Assembly (NCBI GenBank): GCA_936450465.1
Contig: OW388304.1
Coordinates: 6,826,700-6,890,699, forward strand
Source: Gibbula magus
Taxonomy: Eukaryota; Mollusca; Gastropoda; Trochida; Trochidae
DNA length: 64,000 bases
Direction: 5' to 3'
Numbering within the stretch: the first letter of the stretch is position 1; the number at the start of each line of letters is the position of its first letter. The notes below the pieces were generated by a model. The model was not told the origin of the DNA, did no database searches, and saw nothing but the letters and a program-made list of their open reading frames with translations. A program made the translations under genes and the position numbers. Shown here one piece after another: positions 24,465 through 33,750 of this stretch.

Positions 24465-25210
24465 AAATATTGGGGCGTCTGACTATATTGGCGTTCTCGT
24501 CTCACCTAGATGATAGTTCAGAGGCGTTGTCGGTCTTAATGAGTTGAGACTTTTGTGATGGGTAAGTTGACTGAATACACATGTTACGTAATACCAAGGC
24601 AAGCTCGTTTAACAGACATGATGTTCTGATAGGCAATACACAAGTATAGCATATATCTGTAACCTGCAATCAGTTGTGTATAAATCATCAGTCGGTGACT
24701 GGTGTATTGTGGGCAATAATGTAGTCAAAGTCACATACCGTCTGAAACGCGCTCCTTCAGCCAGGCATTAGTGATTCAAAATGTCATTACATTCATACTT
24801 CAACAACGCCAATAAATATTTCAAAGTCAACATTGCACCAAAGTCAATACTTGATCAAAGTCAACATTTCATTAAATTCAAAATATCTCTTTAAAAGTGA
24901 ACATTTATTTAAGTTAAACATTCACATAAGTCAATAAATATTTCCAAAGTCAATATTTAAAAAAATCATTATAAGCAAAACTGCCTTCAATGACTAATCC
25001 TACCCCCCTTTTCCACATATTTCTTTTGAAAAAAACCCATTCGATTGGACAAAGAATTTTTTTCCAAAATTGAAATAATTTTAACCTAAACATTTCCAAA
25101 GAACTTAGAATGGATGTAAGGCATAATTGTTTATAAAAGAATGTCAGTAGCTACATACTTCGGACTTGACCGGATTTCCAAAGATAAACAGGAGATCATT
25201 TCGGGTAAAC
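24465..25210 (-). repeat. Inverted copy of the TTGACTTTGG module
   Basis: Read on the minus strand it follows the order of unit 1 at 12372-13716: header with GTTTATCTTTGGAAATCCGG, a T-rich stretch, a much shorter TTGACTTTGG array, and the non-repetitive tail with GCCTTGGTATTAC. It closes a 13-kb inverted structure. Confidence 0.85.
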
Positions 25211-25384
25211 TCCCGGTTACGCTTTTCACTGATTCGTAAACAGTTTTAGGATTCGCATGAAAAGAATGGAATTTTGCGAAAGAAGTTCATGTATTTGACC
25301 TTTGACCTGTTTTGCATATTTATCAGATTTGGATACCAAGTTTATCAGAGCCTTTATTGCATCGATAACAACCTCCATTATATG
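25211..25384. other. Spacer
   Basis: Nothing recognised between the inverted module and the minisatellite. Confidence 0.35.
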
Positions 25385-25560
25385 ATAAATACCGAGTATT
25401 CTCTCCCACAAATGGTATATAAACTGGGGGACATAAATATCGGGTTCGATTCTACCAGAGTATCCTCCCCAACATTTGGTGTATCAACTAGGGCACATGA
25501 TTATTTGATTCGATACATAGCGAGTATGCTTTCCCGTCATATTGTGTATAAGGTTTTTCA
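25385..25560 (+). repeat. Minisatellite, right block
   Basis: Three units of the same 60-65-bp repeat as 11655-12135 (ACCGAGTATTCTCTCCCACA ... TAGGGCACATGATTATTTG), in the same orientation although the flanking modules are inverted. One array may have been split by the 13-kb complex. Confidence 0.8.
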
Positions 25561-26308
25561 AACGCTATTTTAAGCGATACACGTCACGGTGGTCGAAACT
25601 GTTCTTCGATACTAGACCTTGAAGTCATTGTATTACATGTTTGTTATATAAAATATTAAACAGAACAAATCGTCTGCGACCAGAGAGAAGGTAAACAGCT
25701 TTTAAATAATCAGAACGACATGCTTGACGGCGATGAAGTTGAAGATGTTTGGGTGAACAACAAAGGAACAAATGTACTATCTTCGATTTCCACTCAGTGT
25801 TCCTATGTATACTAGTGGTAGCAACTCAGGCATATTAGATTATGACTAACGTTGTTTCGCTCTTGTCTGAAACATGATCACTTTGATGAATAATAAATGT
25901 TTGTCTTGAAGTATGTAAGAAGACGTTAGACTACGGTTGTTTATAGACACGGGACAATTGTATCCTGCACATTCTGTACATGAATATAAGATATGTTTAC
26001 GCGATGATAAATTATTTATGATTGCAAAGTTGTACGTTTTAGTTTGTGAAGAGACTATGTGTGGTTTCTCACGGAACGATAATAAAAGAAAAGCACAGTC
26101 ATTATCACATCCAAGAAAGGGACCTCTTTGAACCACTTTGCGAAAAAAAAGTTACCAAAAGACAAAAGTAAACTTTATAGTTATGATTCTCACTTTAACA
26201 GCTTTAAAATCATTTTGTCAAAACTGCACCTAACTCAAATCAGAAATATAAACTAAGTGCCCCCAATTTTATTCCGTGGACAAAATGTGTCTCAATTGAA
26301 GAGTCTTT
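25561..26308. other. Unassigned spacer
   Basis: Overlapping ORFs at 25846-26136 on both strands have no domain; no element ends seen. Confidence 0.4.
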
Positions 26309-26569
26309 GGCCGTGTTCACATGCAATCAAATACCGGTATGAGTAAACTTGTTTATACATGTAGAAGTAAATTTACTCTTAATGAGTAATTTGGCCATGT
26401 GAACGCATTTACCTAAATAAGCAGATTTTACATCACCTCCAGAGGCATAGCAAAAGCAAAAAAAGTGTGTCATGTGAACCCGAAGGCACAGGGGCTTGTA
26501 TTGCTGAAAACAAACAGTTCCTAAGTCCAATACTACGATGCGATATATACCCTATACCAACAAGAAGAC

Positions 26570-27085
26570 ATAGTCATCAACATCCCCCGCCACACCAAAG
26601 AAATTGTTAAAAGGGGAATAATTCGAGAAGAAATAATTTTGCACTTCTCATTTTCATTCCATCAAGCCACACAACTGATTTGATCTTTAACCGTTTCAAA
26701 GAAAATCTATCCCCTTTGAAGATACCTGAATAGGATTCTAATTTTCAAACTCCATCAAGGTATCGATACCCTCAAGCCAGACACCAAATTTGGTTATCCT
26801 ATCTTAAACAGTTTCTAAGAAAAGCTGTCCTCTTTGGAGATACCATGAACAAAGTCCAAAATTACAGAAAAAGGGTAATATCTTCGGGGAAAAAAAATTG
26901 CACGCTTCTCATTTTCGAAGGCCATCAAGGTATGTATGCCCTCAAGCAACACACCAAATTTGGTAATCGTATCTTAGACGGTTCCTGAGAAAAACTGTCC
27001 CCTTTATCTCGGATGGACGGACTGACGCAAGCACGGACTGACGGACGGAGCTCAAACCTACACCCCCCTTCCACTTCGTGGCGGG
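26570..27085. repeat. Nested GGCGGGGGATA-family repeat
   Basis: Begins CATCCCCCGCCACACC and ends TCGTGGCGGGGGGATAATAA, so the outer ends are inverted. Between them are about three diverged units with CATCAAG...ACACCAAATTTGGT and a GGACGGACTGACG stretch near 27012. Related blocks lie at 43300-44000, 56280 and 59690 onward. Confidence 0.65.
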
Positions 27086-27324
27086 GGGATAATAAATAAA
27101 GATAGGGATGCAACGCCAATTTTACCCCCTGCCAAAACAAGTTCACATTTCAAAATGTAAACACACATTTTACACGTGCTACATACTACAGCATTAAAGC
27201 ACAGTGATTTCTCGTTAGAATAAAACAATCATCAAAATTGGTGCATTATTATTATTCATGTGATGTAAGGTCATATGCCAAGGTCAAGACATTTGGAGTG
27301 TAAAGAAGCTTTTTGACTGGACAG

Positions 27325-27905
27325 AATATAAATAGAAAAAGCGGAAACTCTTGGTTTGATGAGGAAACGCAGACACTGCTGTCCATATGGAAAGAAGAAC
27401 TAACACAGCAATTTATCAACATGTGTCTACAGCTTTTAGAAGTCATGGCATTGAAAAAACAAAGGCACAATGCAAAAACAGATTGCACACACTCTAGCGT
27501 TCATTTCGTGAGTGCAAGAAGTATCTGATGACAAGTGGGAGAAAGAGAAAATTGTATAAATTTTATAACAGCTGAAATGAACTCTTGGGATATAGACTTG
27601 CTATGTCCCCAGTGAAAGTTGTTGAAAGTATGCCAACAAAAAGAAGATTAGAAGAAGAGAGTGACACTGACGACGTCAACATTGAAGGCGTTGGTGGTGA
27701 AGATTTAGCTAAGGCCATTGAAGTACAGGCAAATGAAGGAGAAGAAAGAGAAGATGAAAATGAGCAGGACAAAGGCCAGGTGGAGGAGGCGAGGAATGTT
27801 TACAGTGACGAGAAGTCGAAGAACCAAAGGAACCAGAGAAGAAGAAACCTGGAAAGTGCGTGAGAAAAACTTGTCTGGAAATGGCGCTTGGATCAGTTAT
27901 GAAAG
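27325..27905 (+). pseudogene. Harbinger MYB/SANT-like DNA-binding ORF
   Basis: The segment starting at 27343 reads SWFDEETQTLLSIWKEE, the first helix of the MYB/SANT-like (trihelix) domain that the second Harbinger protein uses to bind transposon ends. After a frame change it continues with FRSHGIEKTKAQCKNRL, the third-helix region. An acidic tail follows (27585-27863, rich in Glu/Asp). Frame changes and at least one stop break the ORF. The known role in this family is nuclear import and targeting of the partner transposase. Confidence 0.7.
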
Positions 27906-28392
27906 ACTTTAATGATAATAACGACAAAAGCGCGAGGAGAGAGAGCATCAGTTTAGGATGATGCAGATGATAATGTGCAGGATGGCTTCCCAGATTCAAC
28001 AGCACCCTATTGCAGAATATTTTCAGGAGGTAATTGATAATCTGTATTGATTTTAATGATTGTTTTGTGTGACAGTTTAAGCACACTCTTTCGTTGACAG
28101 AAGAAAAGGTGTCTCTCACTTTTGATCCAAGTCGGAAAATATTTGTGCAGTGTTGACATTTCTAAGTAATATTTAGTTATGTTCGTGTTCATGTACCAAA
28201 GTAAAACGTTTGAAGAGTCACGTGTCGAGCATTCGTAAAAAGAGATTGAAAAACATTGAGAAATGTCGAATCTATTTATTATAGCACTATTATTTGAAAG
28301 AACGTTCACTGCAACACAAAATATAAATTTTTACTCATAATGTATGAAAACTCACTGTAACCCTTTTTTCACGTTCATTATTAGTGCATAAT

Positions 28393-29336
28393 TCACATAC
28401 GATGCTTGAAGTTCACTGCAACACAAAACATTCTGCCAAGTCTCTGCGCAGAACTGTTGCGCAGAGGACTACCTCGTCCACCACACATGCAATCACCACT
28501 GTGCAGTGTCTGGGCGCTTATGGAGACAACACCATCCACCTTTGACCCAAGTCGCCCAAATGCACCCTCTATGACCATACGGGCGCGAAAGGCTGAGGTT
28601 AACTCTGTTAGTAAAGGATTTCAGGAGCCATGGTTTCAGTGGATAGCCTGCGTTAGCTAGGAGAGTAATGGAAATGTTAAATTACTTATTTGGAGTCGTC
28701 AGTTTCTTTGGCCACTTGGGAAACAAAGCATTCGTGTCTCCTTTGTGAAAAAACTAACAGTTACCAAATGCCCGCGCATCATGACCGCGTCCCGGCCAGC
28801 CAACACTGATACAAGTAAAAACGTATCTATGGTCACAAACGGCTTGTAGAATCACTAAGTAAAACCCCTTTCTATTCAGGGAGTCACCATTGGCATGGGC
28901 GGGAACAATGATGGGAATATGCGTTCAATCAAGGGCACCAGAACAGTTAGGAAAACCTCATGTAGATTCAAATCCTTCAAAAGCTGCTTTCAGATTATTT
29001 GGAAATGAGACATAATCTGTCAGCATTGTCTCTTCAATAGCTACCACCACATACTTCCCCGACACATTTCCATACTGTGGACTTGCCGATACCAAACAGA
29101 TTTCCTATGGTCCTGTAATCAGCAAGCAAGCCAGTAAACTGCGATAGCGACTTTGCGATCAAGGTCCAATACCTTTCGGACAGGCTGACCTGTACAGATT
29201 GAAGACAATCTAGTTTCAGTTCACGACACAGAATATCAAGTGTCATTTGTGTCATTCTAAAGTTCTTCACCCAGTCCTTATTAGTGAACCTGTCCTTGAC
29301 AACAACGGACCACTGATGTTGCGATCTTGGTATCAC
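28393..29336 (-). pseudogene. HARBI1-like Harbinger transposase relic
   Basis: Minus-strand pieces appear in family order. The N-terminal segment (29034-29336) has FRMTQMTLDILCREL and YRTIGNLFGIGKSTVWK (the HTH). PNCSGALD-stop-THIPIIVP (about 28900-28950) is the first catalytic Asp block, with a TGA at 28925-28927 right after the Asp. VGWPGRGHDARAFGN (about 28760-28812) carries the second Asp. VIEGAFGRL (about 28550-28578) carries the Glu of the DDE triad. All three acidic residues remain but stops and frameshifts abolish the enzyme. It lies opposite to the MYB-like ORF. Confidence 0.88.
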
Positions 29337-29639
29337 CCATATCCTCCTCTCTTGAACAACCCCTAAAAAGGAGACCAGTGCCCTGAAAATAAGGGAAATC
29401 TCGTCGCCTTTTTCTTGCTCAAATCAGTGTTTGCATCTTCTCAGATCGGGGGACTACTGTCAGAAGACAACAAATTACAAATACTTGTACAAGCAAATGT
29501 GTTTTGCACACGACACTATTTTCCCATGTGAACGCATAGTATATTTACTTTCACTCATATATGCAAATTTACTCATGTGAGCAAATTAACTTATATCAGT
29601 ATTTGATGGCATGCGAACACGGCCTAAGGTGTTATTCTA

Positions 29640-31681
29640 AGCGAGCAGAGCTCACAAAGATCACTTGCAGCTCATATTACATATAACATTTGAACGTTTA
29701 AACGCACGCAATTCTCTCTCACGCAGATATGCAGACTGCAGACTGACAGATCATGTGGAGAATCAGAGTCTACTGGCTGACCAACAGAACGGCTTCAGGA
29801 AGAAAAGATCGACTACTGAACATATATACGCTTTAACATCATTAGTTGAATCGAGAAAGAGAATGAAGAGGCAAACTTTTGTTGCTTTTGTCGACTTTAA
29901 AAAAGCTTATGACTGCATCGACAGAGCACTTCTTTGGGATAAGCTAAAACAAAATGGAATTGAGGGGAACATTTATAATGCTATCGTGTCTCTGTACGAC
30001 TCTGTACGAAATGTTCGGAATGGTTCGACGTCCACTGTGGTCTCCGACAAGGCTGTTTGTTATCGCCCCTGTTATTCAACATATTTATTAACGATTTCAT
30101 TACCCGTATTAATCAACTATCTCTTGGTGTACATTTTAATGATCAAATTTTAAGTGTGCTCGCTTACGCCGAAAACGAGAACGATCTAAACTTAATGCTG
30201 GACTGCTTTAACTCGTGGTGCCTATAGAGAATAAAATGACAGTCAACCAGGATATTCCAAGGTTATTCACTTTCGGACACCCTCTACTACTAGGACAGCA
30301 TCGACGTTTCGCTGTAGGGATATCGACTTGGAGGTCACAGACAGCTACACATATCTCGGTCTTTTTATTACTGAATTTTTGGATTTTAAGCGAATGGGCA
30401 AGGTGGCAGCCAGCTCAGCAAGTCGAGCGCTAGGACTCCTGATATCTAAGTATAAAGCGATTGGAGGGATGAAGTATCAGACATATTCCAAGCTTTATGA
30501 CACTATGGTCTGGTCAATAATAGAGTATGGAGCTGCCATCTGGGGTCAGTACAACGTGCCAGCTATCAACGCCCTACACAACCGAGCCATGCGCTTTTAC
30601 ATGGGACGTTACAAGTACGCACCTAACGCCGCCCTTGTAGGAGATGTGGGATGGATCCCACCACACATGAGACAATGGAAAAGTGTCGTCAAGTTCTATA
30701 AGCGATTAAGTTCCCTGGACCAAGAGCGGCTGATATCAAAGGTTTTTATCTGGTCAAATACCCAAGCAGAACGTCGCAGAAGTAATTGGAATAAGCGGGT
30801 GCATGATAAGCTGAGAAACTTGAACTTGGAACATTTTATCCCAATTAACAACAATTTCCACCCCTGTTTTATTACCTCCGAGCTGTGTGCGAAACTACAA
30901 GAGAGTTTTAGGTCCACCTGGATAACTGATGTACATAGAACGCACAGCAAGAACAGCGTGGGAGGTAACAAGCTACGTCTGTACAGTACTTTCAAGAGCG
31001 ACATTGGTGTGGAGCCTTATATACTGAACTCGACCTCCAGAAGTACCCGGAGCGCCTTAGCCAAGTTCAGGAGCGGAGTAGCACCAATTCATATAGAGAC
31101 TGGACGATACTCCAATACACCAATTGAGGAAAGGATATGTTTCAACTGTACACTTGAAGTTGAGGATGAAGTTCATGTTTTACTACACTGTCCCATTTAT
31201 AATGACATCCGTGATAGTCTTTTAAGGAATTGTTTTAATCTTTGCATCGATTTTACTGATTTTACAGATTTGCAAAAAGTTCGTTTCATCTTAGCCAACC
31301 CGGATATTGCTTTTTATTCAGCCAAAGCCTGCAAGCTTATACTGCAGAAACGGAGACAAATTGTATACAACGCTTATTAATTGCACTTTTTTACATATTG
31401 TATTATATTATAACTACTTTACTTTTTATATTATATGCTATGCAATCTTATGTATCTATATTTTAAGCAATCTTATATTTAAATCTTTATATAATTTATC
31501 TCTATTTCAATTTAGCTTTTGCGATTAATGTTCTTGCTTATATTGTGTATATTCTCTGTACATATCTAGTCTCTCATAACCCTACATGGGTGGCTCACTT
31601 TTTATTGTATCTTTTTATTGTATTGTTTGCCATGTGAGGTGAGACTTTAATAAATTATTTTTCTGTCTGTCTGTCTGTCTG
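29640..31681 (+). mobile_element. LINE retrotransposon, 5'-truncated and dead
   Basis: RT starts in the fingers/palm region: QNGFRKKRSTTEHIYALTSL, then FVDFKKAYDCIDR (first catalytic Asp block). After a frame change come RQGCLLSPLLFNIFINDF and LSVLAYAENENDL. The YADD box is lost: the sequence jumps from YA to the downstream acidic stretch. The C-terminal ORF (30328-31380) is largely open and ends in RICFNCTLEV...HVLLHCPIYNDIR, a zinc knuckle. The 3' end is AATAAA-like followed by (CTGT)n to 31681. No endonuclease remains. The tail type is shared with the copy at 10811. Confidence 0.9.
30328..31380 (+). pseudogene. LINE polyprotein C-terminal ORF (350 codons)
   Basis: Thumb and C-terminal region: MEVTDSYTYLGLFITE, then GLLISKYKAIGG and WSIIEYGAAIWGQ, blocks typical of invertebrate LINEs after the RT palm. 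The final 60 residues have GVAPIHIETGRYSN and the C-x2-C...H-x4-C knuckle. The first ATG is arbitrary because upstream coding is frameshifted. Confidence 0.85.
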
Positions 31682-32388
31682 CGATTAATTTTCAACAATT
31701 TTGAGTTTGAGGTTCCTCCAAGCCCGTTGTACGATTCCACTGCGACCAAAAGTTGTCACATATGCCTTTCTATTGGCGAGCACGTTGACACAGTTGAGTC
31801 TGATATGGTAGGTCGTATTGATCGGTCTCCAAACGGTCATTTTTTGGTACACCCGAATTGGTCATTTTCCATGCTAGGACCATGCTGAGACCACCGCAAG
31901 AGTTTCTGCGATCGACAGGCGACCTGTACGAAGGCTTGTGCAATCGAGTGCGACCACGTTACGAAAATCGCGAATCTTGTGCGACTCCACTGCGATCATG
32001 GCGACTCGACCGGCTGCAAGCATGTCAGACTATAGCATACAGATAGTACCTAGATAAGATGGGAAATGACATGGCCCTGGTCGTTGCTTTGCTTTGTGAA
32101 ACAAGAACTGCAGAATATCAGCGTCTGCACCTAAACTATGATAAGGGCGGGTAATTGTAATACAGATTACTCTTGATAGAGTTTCCCAGGGGTGTTATAG
32201 TGGAGAGAAACGGAACATATATAAAACCCTTGGTAGCCGAGGATGCGTTCCTGCAAATTTTATGAACATTTGTTGAGTCGTTTAGCTACAACGGACCTTT
32301 GAGTAAAACACATCAAGGAAAGGAGACTTGGATAAAGTCGTCTTCCAAAAGTAGCTTACTGTACTTATTTGTTTCCTAGTTATCTGTT
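31682..32388. other. Unassigned spacer, possibly a decayed MITE
   Basis: About 31720-32045 is richer in GC and repeats the phrase GTGCGACTCCACTGCGATC / GTACGATTCCACTGCGACC in the same orientation, suggesting an old repeat. No coding or TIR evidence strong enough to name it. Confidence 0.4.
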
Positions 32389-32730
32389 TCAATCAAGTTA
32401 GGGGGCGGGATAGCGCAGTGGTTAGCGCGTTCGGCTTCGGATCAAGAGGTCCGGGGTTCGAATCCCGCCAGGGGCACGGCAATTTTGTCTGCAGTAGAGA
32501 ACTGTTCTACACGCAGTAAGGTTTGGGTGCAATGCTACACTGAATTTCAGAGTAGTACCACCCATGGTTCGCTAGTTCCAGCCGTTGCTCGCAGGTTTCA
32601 CCGCAATGCATAGCCACATGGCGTTGCGGGCTTTCTCCCTGCCGTAATACTAGCAGCCGCGATATAAGTGAAATACTCTTGAAAGCGGCGTAAAACAACA
32701 ACTCACTCACTCACTCACTCAATCAAGTTA
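32389..32730 (+). mobile_element. Complete tRNA-derived SINE with TSD
   Basis: The body starts at about 32401 with GGGGGCGGGATAGCGCAGTG. Box A is TAGCGCAGTGGTTAGCGCG and box B is GGTTCGAATCC (about 32455). The unique body runs to GAAAGCGGCGTAAAACAACA, and the tail is (ACTC)n to 32720. AATCAAGTTA flanks both sides (32391-32400 and 32721-32730; TCAATCAAGTTA if the ambiguous bases are counted). It is about 90% similar by eye to the inverted copy at 10341. Confidence 0.93.
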
Positions 32731-33030
32731 TATTTCGAGTTGAAACATTACCAGTAAAGAACTATATATTTTACATAAGTTTGATGCCTTTTCTGTCATT
32801 AATAACATGCATTTCAATTCTCGATGAAAATTGTGCATATAGAAATTACTCAATGTTCATTGCTGTACTATTTTATGATGGAATAAAACGTTTCATGTGG
32901 AAAAGTTAAAATAAATTCAATTGCTCCAAACAATGCATCAATTTCCCATTCTGGTTAGTTATGTCTTAAGCTTTAATACAGCAGGTTAAAATGCATCAAT
33001 TGTGTTTCATCACATATCATTGGGCTTTAA
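32731..33030. other. Spacer
   Basis: Nothing recognised; ends in the TTAA target of the MITE. Confidence 0.35.
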
Positions 33031-33379
33031 AGGGGCAGTAACACGTTTCCTCGCTCAAATAAGTCTATGAAATGTATTTGAAAATTAATGTCACCAATAG
33101 TAAAACATCATTCTCTCTTCAGAAAATCTAGTTAAAAAATTACTGTACATGATTTGGTAAAGCCATGGTAATCGTTTTTTTGTAATTCGAAATAATAAAT
33201 TGTGTTTACAAGAAATTGGCCGCCATGTAATTTTTGCTTTATCTTTATTTCCACTACGGATAATTGGTTTATGTAATAAGATGTTTCACTCTCTAAAATT
33301 ATTTTAAATGACATAAATTATCATTATAAATTGGAATTTGTAAAAAATAAATTTTGCAAAAAAACATGCCACAGTCCCT
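33031..33379. mobile_element. TTAA-type MITE, copy 2
   Basis: Starts AGGGGCAGTAACACGTTT and ends with the complement of AGGGACTGTGGCATGTTT. The imperfect TIRs match at about 13 of 18 positions, and TTAA lies directly on both sides (33027-33030, 33380-33383). The TTAA duplication is that of piggyBac-type elements. At 349 bases it is non-coding. Homologous over its length to 6409-6733. Confidence 0.8.
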
Positions 33380-33589
33380 TTAATAAGTGCTAATAAAACA
33401 TATGTACAGATTTCAGTTCAAATAATTTCAATCAATTTGATTTAACTTGGCAATCGCAAAATATATCATTATTATACTACTTCCAAATTAATATCGAACA
33501 ATATCATTATATTTGTGCAAAACTGAAACTACAAAACCAATTTATATGCGCAGACCTTTAAAACATATCGACCTAAATGTGTCTCTTTG

Positions 33590-33750
33590 TGTGATGTAAA
33601 TGGATTTCTAAAATTACGTTTGGCTTATAGATGTGCGTTAATCGTGGTGCATTGTCCGGTTTTCGATCCAAACTACTTTGACATATACATGGTCACTATG
33701 CTGAGTCGACTATTTCAAATTGGTAATTGTTAGCAACAGTTAGTTCTTCT
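33590..33750 (-). repeat. Dispersed repeat, inverse of 17905-18060
   Basis: Contains GTGCATTGTCCGGTTTTCGA, and the flanking bases match the complement of the segment in the MULE core. A shorter piece with the same GATCGAAAACCGGACAATG core occurs at 58117. Type unknown. Confidence 0.65.

Larger units (their letters stand above)
26309..29624. mobile_element. PIF/Harbinger DNA transposon (degraded)
   Basis: Ends are inverted copies over about 40 bases: GGCCGTGTTCACATGCAATC at 26309 and the complement of GATGGCATGCGAACACGGCC ending at 29624. Inside are the two proteins expected of Harbinger elements, on opposite strands: an MYB/SANT-like ORF (+) and a HARBI1-like transposase (-). A clean three-base target duplication could not be confirmed (TTT before, TAA after). 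A separate repeat is nested at 26570-27085. Confidence 0.85.

Noticed and set aside
27563..28119. Ser/Leu-rich minus-strand ORFs opposite the MYB-like ORF
   Set aside because: They are antisense to the acidic Glu/Lys tail of the plus-strand ORF, which produces Ser/Leu/Phe-rich shadows.
29665..30153. Intact reverse transcriptase gene
   Set aside because: The RT is frameshifted after the first Asp block and lacks YADD.
32401..32475. Possible functional tRNA gene
   Set aside because: Boxes A and B are good, but it continues into a SINE body with tail and TSD, and the acceptor stem does not close.
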